Below are positions 27,411-32,721 of a DNA stretch of 32,721 nt, piece after piece. Location of the stretch: NCBI GenBank assembly GCA_018500015.2, contig JAHBAR020000030.1, positions 1-32,721 on the forward strand. The letters are read 5' to 3'. Below the pieces are notes generated by a model, which was not told where the DNA came from, ran no database searches, and saw only the letters and a list, made by a program, of their open reading frames with translations. Position 1 is the first letter of the stretch. Each line of letters opens with the position of its first letter. Source of the stretch: Candidatus Kerfeldbacteria bacterium (lineage in GTDB: Bacteria > Patescibacteriota > Patescibacteriia > UBA9570 > XYC2-FULL-38-9). A program made the position numbers and the translations under genes.

Positions 27411-28061
27411 ATGAAAGAAGGTGTACCACACATCATTTGCCTCTTTGGTCCGCAAGGGTCAGGCAAAGGCACGCAAGCGGAGCGTTTGAGTGCATGGCTT
27501 GGTATTCCGCATATTTCACCGGGTAATATTTTTCGTAAAGCAATGGCTGACGAAACCGATCTTGGCAAACAAGTCGCCGACATCATCAACAGCGGTCATC
27601 TTGTGCCGGACGAAGTCACCAACACGCTCATGCGCGAACGCATTGAGCAAGAAGATTGTCTCATGGGGTTTGTGTTTGATGGCTATCCTCGTAATACAGC
27701 TCAGAACGATGCTCTACATGCAATGACTCAACTCACTCATGCTCTTGTCATTGATATTCCTGAAGAAGAGTCTCTCCATCGTATAGGTGAGCGTCGTGTG
27801 TGCTCACAATGTGGCATGACATATCATCTTACATTTAAACCTTCTAAAGTTACGGGCGTGTGTGATGTGTGCGGCAGCGCTCTTACTCATCGCGACGACG
27901 ATAAGCCCGATGCAATTCGTAAGCGCCTGGACATTTACCATACGAGTACCGAACCTCTGATTACAAGTTTTGAACAACGCGGCATCGTTCATCGTATTAA
28001 CGGCATGGGAAGCATTGATGATGTGTGGAAGCGCGTTCAAGAAGCAATTCAAAAAGAGTAG
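27411..28061 (+). CDS. adk: Adenylate kinase (Cys4 zinc-type LID)
   Basis: LFGPQGSGKGTQAERLS, FVFDGYPRN, CSQCGMTYHL...CDVCGSAL. Confidence 0.95.
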   Translation: MKEGVPHIICLFGPQGSGKGTQAERLSAWLGIPHISPGNIFRKAMADETDLGKQVADIINSGHLVPDEVTNTLMRERIEQEDCLMGFVFDGYPRNTAQNDALHAMTQLTHALVIDIPEEESLHRIGERRVCSQCGMTYHLTFKPSKVTGVCDVCGSALTHRDDDKPDAIRKRLDIYHTSTEPLITSFEQRGIVHRINGMGSIDDVWKRVQEAIQKE

Positions 28062-28064
28062 TAT

Positions 28065-28811
28065 ATGGCAATAATCAAAACAAAGGCAGAAATCGCCATC
28101 TTACGTGAAGGCGGTCATATTTTAGCAGAGGCAATGCAGCATCTGTCCACTGCTGTGCGCCCCGGAGTGACTACGAACGATCTGGATAAGATGTTTGTTG
28201 AGTTCATTACAGCGCGTGGCGCAACAGCGTCATTTTTAGGGTATCATGGATACGCTAAATCAATTTGTACATCAATCAACGAAGAGGTTGTTCATGGTAT
28301 TCCATCAGATCGTATGTTGCAGGAGGGTGACATCATTGGTGTTGATATTGGCATTCGTTATAAAAAATTCTGTACTGACATGGCGCGCACTTTTGCTGTG
28401 GGCAAAATTTCCATGCCGGCACAACATCTCATTGATGTTACTCGCAACTCTTTGGATGAAGCAATCCCCGTATTGCGAGCAGGCAATACGATCGGTGATA
28501 TTGGCGCAACAATACAGCAGTGCGTTGAAGCGGAAAAATGTTCTATTGTTCGTGTGCTTGTTGGCCATGGCGTTGGTCAATCAGTGCATGAAGAGCCGCA
28601 AGTACCCAATTATGGTAAGCGCGGCAAGGGTCGTGTGCTAGAGGTGGGCATGGTGCTCGCTGTTGAGCCTATGGTGAATATCGGTAGCTCAAAAGTTGAG
28701 TTTGACGAAGATGATGGATGGACAGTGCGCACGGCTGACCGTTCGCTCTCCGCGCACTTCGAAGACACAATTGCTATTTTGGAGGATGGACCCGAAATTT
28801 TGACTCGTTAA
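28065..28811 (+). CDS. map: Type I methionine aminopeptidase
   Basis: YAKSICTSINEEVVHGIPSDRMLQEGDIIGVDIGIRYKKFCTDMARTF...GHGVGQSVHEEPQVPNYG...VLAVEPMV. Confidence 0.97.
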   Translation: MAIIKTKAEIAILREGGHILAEAMQHLSTAVRPGVTTNDLDKMFVEFITARGATASFLGYHGYAKSICTSINEEVVHGIPSDRMLQEGDIIGVDIGIRYKKFCTDMARTFAVGKISMPAQHLIDVTRNSLDEAIPVLRAGNTIGDIGATIQQCVEAEKCSIVRVLVGHGVGQSVHEEPQVPNYGKRGKGRVLEVGMVLAVEPMVNIGSSKVEFDEDDGWTVRTADRSLSAHFEDTIAILEDGPEILTR

Positions 28812-28821
28812 CACACATCCT

Positions 28822-29217
28822 ATGAAATATCTTGGTATTGATTTTGGAACAAAGCGTACAGGTCTCGCCATTGCTCCAGATGGACGTGTGGCCGTGCTTA
28901 AAGAAACCATACGCTCCCAAAGTCAAAATGCAACAATCAAAAGAGTAAAAGAAATCGTTGAGAATGATGCTATTGAGTGTATTGTTGTTGGTCATCCGCT
29001 ACACCTTGACTCATCTCACACAGAGATGACCGAACAGGTTGAGCGTTTTGTTGAAAAGTTGCGTAATCATGTTTCTGTTCCGGTGCAATTGTTTGATGAA
29101 CGAATGACAAGCGAAATGGCTGCAACACTGCTGCGTGGTGTGAAAGATGCAGAGCGTGACCAAGTAGCTGCTCAGATTGTCCTGCAGAATTTTTTGGATC
29201 AGTTGCCAAAAGAATAG
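28822..29217 (+). CDS. ruvX: YqgF/RuvX-type putative Holliday junction resolvase
   Basis: MKYLGIDFGTKRTGLAIAPDGRVAVL...CIVVGHPLHLD...QLFDERMTSEMA. Confidence 0.93.
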   Translation: MKYLGIDFGTKRTGLAIAPDGRVAVLKETIRSQSQNATIKRVKEIVENDAIECIVVGHPLHLDSSHTEMTEQVERFVEKLRNHVSVPVQLFDERMTSEMAATLLRGVKDAERDQVAAQIVLQNFLDQLPKE

Positions 29218-29218
29218 T

Positions 29219-30301
29219 ATGTCGTTGCTGACCCTCATCAGCGTGATGGTTGTACCAATACTTTCAGTGTTGGTGACTGTTCGTGTGCGTAAAATTGCGC
29301 AACAGGTGCAAGTGCTTGACATTCCAACTGAGGAAAGCAAAAAAATTCATCGTACGCCAACCCCGCTTGCCGGAGGAGTCGCGGTTATCATTGCATGGTT
29401 GTGTGGAGTACTACTTGTGTGGCCGGAGATCACGAATGGGTATGTGCTGCCTAAGCATCTCGTTGGTATCATGATCGCGTCGTTGGTCATTGTTGTTGGG
29501 GGTGTTTGGGACGACGTAAAGAATCTCAAGCCTCATATGCAAATACTCGCGCCACTTACGGCAATCATTATTGTCATCATGAGCGGCATTGGCGTGAGTA
29601 CTCTTACTAATCCTTTTGGCGCACCGATTTCTCTTGAGGGGTATCGCGTTGTATTTTTTTCTATTCATGGCATTCCATATGGCATTTCACTTTTTGCTGA
29701 TCTTTTCACATTAGTGTGGCTGTTGGGCATGATGTACACTACAAAGCTTCTAGATGGAATTGATGGGCTGGTTTCGAGCATGGCTATTGTTGGTGCTTTA
29801 TTTTTAGCACTACTCAGTTTTACAACGCGCGTCAACCAACCCGAAACAGGAATTCTCGCACTTATGCTCGCTGGAGCATTTGCCGGATTCTTGATATTCA
29901 ATTGGCATCCCGCATCAATTTTTTTGGGAGAATCTGGCTCCTTGTTTGCTGGATTTTCACTTGGCGTTCTCTCTATTTTTTCAGGTGCAAAAATCGCGAC
30001 AACACTCTTAATTTTCGCATTACCTATTCTTGATGTGATGTGGGTTATTGGACGTCGTTTGTTTGTCGAAAAACGATCACCGTTTTCTGGTGACCGTTTA
30101 CACTTGCATCAACGCTTGCTTGATGCTGGATTTTCTCAACGCCAAACAGTTGTCTTTTTATTATCACTCACCGTTGCGTTTGGTTCATGTGGATTACTGT
30201 TCGAAACAAAACAAAAACTCATTGCGTTGACTGTCGCCGGTCTGTGCATGATTATGCTTGGCATCGCACTCTCATGGAAAAGAAAACAGCCCGTCGATTA
30301 A
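29219..30301 (+). CDS. Polyprenyl-phosphate N-acetylglucosaminyl (WecA/TagO/MraY-like) phosphosugar transferase
   Basis: KKIHRTPTPLAGGVAV, TTKLLDGIDGL, FSGDRLHLHQRLLDAGFS; multi-TM. Start at the internal ATG. Confidence 0.92.
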   Translation: MSLLTLISVMVVPILSVLVTVRVRKIAQQVQVLDIPTEESKKIHRTPTPLAGGVAVIIAWLCGVLLVWPEITNGYVLPKHLVGIMIASLVIVVGGVWDDVKNLKPHMQILAPLTAIIIVIMSGIGVSTLTNPFGAPISLEGYRVVFFSIHGIPYGISLFADLFTLVWLLGMMYTTKLLDGIDGLVSSMAIVGALFLALLSFTTRVNQPETGILALMLAGAFAGFLIFNWHPASIFLGESGSLFAGFSLGVLSIFSGAKIATTLLIFALPILDVMWVIGRRLFVEKRSPFSGDRLHLHQRLLDAGFSQRQTVVFLLSLTVAFGSCGLLFETKQKLIALTVAGLCMIMLGIALSWKRKQPVD

Positions 30302-30741
30302 TCCTGTTCACATGCATCGCTCTGTGTGTGATTTGCGCTACGGTGGCACTGTTGTGGATTTCTCGCGCGCAGAAAAAAATAGTGAAAATTAATGATGCGA
30401 TATTTTATGTTGATGTTGCAGCGGATGATGCAGAGCGAGCGCGTGGGCTGCAGGGGCGAGACTCTTTGGCGCACAATGAAGGGATGCTCTTTGTTTTTCA
30501 GACACCGGAGAGATACGTATTTTGGATGAAAGACGTACGCTTTGATTTAGATATTATTTGGATACGTGATGGTCGCATTATCGATCTCACGCGCCATGCA
30601 CGCGCAGCTGATTCGTCAACTCCTGATGATGAACTTGAGCGTTTTATTCCAGCAGAGAACGTTGACAGCGTCCTCGAAGTTTCTGCCGGAACTATCGACA
30701 CCTATACATTCATGATAGGGGATAGAGTAGTGGTGGAATAA
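30274..30741 (+). CDS. DUF192 family protein with N-terminal TM anchor
   Basis: VDVAADDAERARGLQGRDSLAHNEGMLFVFQTPERYVFWMKDVRFDLDIIWIRDGRIIDL; 28-bp overlap with the upstream gene. Confidence 0.88.
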   Translation: MEKKTARRLILFTCIALCVICATVALLWISRAQKKIVKINDAIFYVDVAADDAERARGLQGRDSLAHNEGMLFVFQTPERYVFWMKDVRFDLDIIWIRDGRIIDLTRHARAADSSTPDDELERFIPAENVDSVLEVSAGTIDTYTFMIGDRVVVE

Positions 30742-30758
30742 AGACTAGAAAGGCTTGG

Positions 30759-31175
30759 TTATTCACTTTTTTTGGGAGATGTCTGCTGTTCTAGCAGTAA
30801 TTGCTTTTTTTCTATAGCATCTCGAATAGAACCAATGATAGCGTCAACTAGAGCAGCTCTTGATTTCAATTTCGTATCGTTTGGATCCCATCCGAATGCT
30901 TCAAAAACACGATTTCTTACATCAGCTAAAGCTGCTGCATCGTTAGTGCGTATGGCTTGCCGTATTGCATTACGGAGTTCCGGTGTGAGGCGATTTTTAT
31001 GCTCAACTACTTGTTCTTGCAGCAGTCGGCCTGTTGATCTGTCGAATCTTTGGCGTCCGCCTGCTGTATAATCAGATTCTGCACCGCTCTCTATTCCTCG
31101 AGTTCTACCCTTAGCCCAGTCCCAGTCTAAGGAGCGGGCAATCTCAGGGCTTCTAGTATTTCTTCTTTCTGTCAT
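30759..31175 (-). CDS. Hypothetical protein
   Basis: 138-aa charged ORF on the minus strand; no family recognised. Confidence 0.6.
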   Translation of the reverse strand: MTERRNTRSPEIARSLDWDWAKGRTRGIESGAESDYTAGGRQRFDRSTGRLLQEQVVEHKNRLTPELRNAIRQAIRTNDAAALADVRNRVFEAFGWDPNDTKLKSRAALVDAIIGSIRDAIEKKQLLLEQQTSPKKSE

Positions 31176-31219
31176 AGTATACGCATAAGTTGTTTAGCTG
31201 AAAAAAAGTTTAACACCGC

Positions 31220-32050
31220 CTATGTCGTTTCTGACAGCTCAACATCACCATCAACGAGTGATTTTCTGCGCACTAAAAAATCATCAAGTGCTGTTCTCTT
31301 TCCATAAAACTTGCCGCCTTTTCCAAAACTTGGTTCCAACGGTAGGTTAGGACATGGATCGGTTGTGAAGCCGTTTGGAGCACACGGCGCTGTGATGAGT
31401 AGGCCGCCCGGATGTAATAAGCGACATATTGCTTGTGCTGTTTTGAAATCTATTTTTCCGGTCTCTAGAGTTGTGAAGTCGACAAAGTGTGTTGCAGTAA
31501 TGACCGAGACGGGGAATAGTACGCCGCCTTGCTCAACGTATCTATTAATATTCCTGTGCGGGTCTGAGGCGACACCTTGGGTATCTATACTGAGCGCCGT
31601 TCCTCCCAACGAGTCCACTAAACGAGCGAAATTTTCAGTTCGTCCAGATCCCCAGTCATAGAGAGTGAGGCCTCGTAAAGGCTTTAAGCCGATAAGTTCT
31701 GCTTTACTCGTCCCATGTTGCAGCGCTTCATAGAGCAGGGCTCTTGCTCTTCCTCGTGTCGCGAAATGTAACAGTACTTGCAGCGTTCTATTATTGAAGC
31801 TCGAAAACTGAACGTCTGGCCTTCCACGCACTTGGTTGAGTGAAGTGGTTCCTCCGAAATATTTCTCAATGAGCTGATTCGCGTCCTGAGGCTTGTTTAG
31901 TTTTGTACCTGTAGGTGCTTCTGGATCTATGCTTAAAAACGGGTATTGCAAACGCTCTTGAACAGGTGGGAGCTCAAAGGATCTTTCCGGTTTAGGCGCA
32001 AATTCTGGTCTTTCCTGAGTAAACCTAGGATGGCGATCATAACGTAACAT
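31220..32050 (-). CDS. Methyltransferase-like hypothetical protein
   Basis: Rossmann-like motif LTLYDWGSGRTENFARLVDSLGGTALSIDTQG and later AQAICRLLHPGGLLITAPCAP, resembling class I SAM-dependent methyltransferases. Confidence 0.65.
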   Translation of the reverse strand: MLRYDRHPRFTQERPEFAPKPERSFELPPVQERLQYPFLSIDPEAPTGTKLNKPQDANQLIEKYFGGTTSLNQVRGRPDVQFSSFNNRTLQVLLHFATRGRARALLYEALQHGTSKAELIGLKPLRGLTLYDWGSGRTENFARLVDSLGGTALSIDTQGVASDPHRNINRYVEQGGVLFPVSVITATHFVDFTTLETGKIDFKTAQAICRLLHPGGLLITAPCAPNGFTTDPCPNLPLEPSFGKGGKFYGKRTALDDFLVRRKSLVDGDVELSETT

Positions 32051-32147
32051 ATGGATATGTTAGCACGTATACTCTAATTTGCTAGTAGCCTACTCTATTC
32101 AGAATTTAAACCCCATCGTACAGGCATTGCGGGAATGGCAACAGGTT

Positions 32148-32721
32148 TTAACCAGTGGATATCTGGTTTTTTCGCCAGTTCTCATCCCAATCTTGAGCAG
32201 CACTAATGTAACAGCCAAATCTTGGTACACCGTCTGACAGGATGGCCAACCGATCTGGTTGAACTGACTGGGCAGTGATGCCGAGAATGATAGCTTGCTG
32301 TTCTATCTGTAATTGCCTTAAGACAGTCAATATGTGTTGAGCAGTTGGTACGAGCGTTTCCTGACTGACTGGTACCGTTTCAACTCTGAGATGGTAACTA
32401 GCCAGCTTCCCTAATGTTTCAGATACGATATCATTTACATCTCTCGGTCGTGGCATGGTGTCTGTATGATGAAGCAGCGCGCGCGATAATGCACCTACCA
32501 TTTGATCCCGTGCTGCTTTTGACCTAAGTATCTCTGCAGCTTCTGGCAACTGTCCAGGTGGAATGGCACCTTGGATTTCAAAACGTGCATCGCCAAGGTC
32601 TACCTGCTTAGTTACTAGCCAATATAAGGGAGCTTTCTCATAAACTGTATACTTATATGTATGAGCCCATTGGCTAGCATTCGGAAATTGTACAGTGCGA
32701 TGTGTGTACAAATTTACGCTG
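32148..32721 (-). CDS. Hypothetical protein (5' end may lie outside the window)
   Basis: Open frame to the window edge; the listed start is TTG at 32711 with open codons upstream. Confidence 0.55.
   Translation of the reverse strand, partial: SVNLYTHRTVQFPNASQWAHTYKYTVYEKAPLYWLVTKQVDLGDARFEIQGAIPPGQLPEAAEILRSKAARDQMVGALSRALLHHTDTMPRPRDVNDIVSETLGKLASYHLRVETVPVSQETLVPTAQHILTVLRQLQIEQQAIILGITAQSVQPDRLAILSDGVPRFGCYISAAQDWDENWRKNQISTG

Noticed and set aside
31176-31181. TATACT directly abutting the minus-strand ATG at 31175 as a -10 element
   Set aside because: If used as a -10, the ATG would lie before the transcription start, so it cannot be the promoter for that start codon.

Overview
This 32.7 kb window looks like a chromosomal segment from a Candidate Phyla Radiation (Patescibacteria)-type bacterium using genetic code 11. 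The evidence for that is a compact ribosomal operon without rpmD (L30), many small hypothetical proteins, and Asn/Thr-rich surface proteins. Its backbone is tuf followed by an S10-spc ribosomal-protein cluster (rpsJ to rplO), then secY-adk-map-ruvX, a WecA/TagO-like polyprenyl-phosphate sugar transferase and a DUF192 protein. The left half is accessory. It holds a minus-strand tRNA-Ser(GCT), a SIMPL-domain protein, an orphan RND-type transporter, an ECF-type sigma factor coupled to a membrane protein, and a flavin redox module. That module consists of a secreted Met/His/Gly-tailed protein, a ferric-reductase-like transmembrane flavoprotein, an ApbE-like flavinyltransferase and an FMN-binding membrane-anchored protein. 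Further right are a DUF3592 protein, a lipoprotein, and a strikingly GC-rich secreted M23 peptidase with FG-GAP/VCBS-like repeats that looks foreign. The most interesting signals are: (1) start sites that lack Shine-Dalgarno sequences but almost always carry T at -1; (2) TATACT-type -10 boxes 9-15 nt upstream of start codons, suggesting very short leaders; (3) the sigma/flavin redox module; (4) the foreign-looking M23 gene behind a 50-bp inverted repeat; (5) structured non-coding leaders before tuf, rpsJ and rplC. All calls come from reading the sequence and from family motif knowledge; no searches were run.
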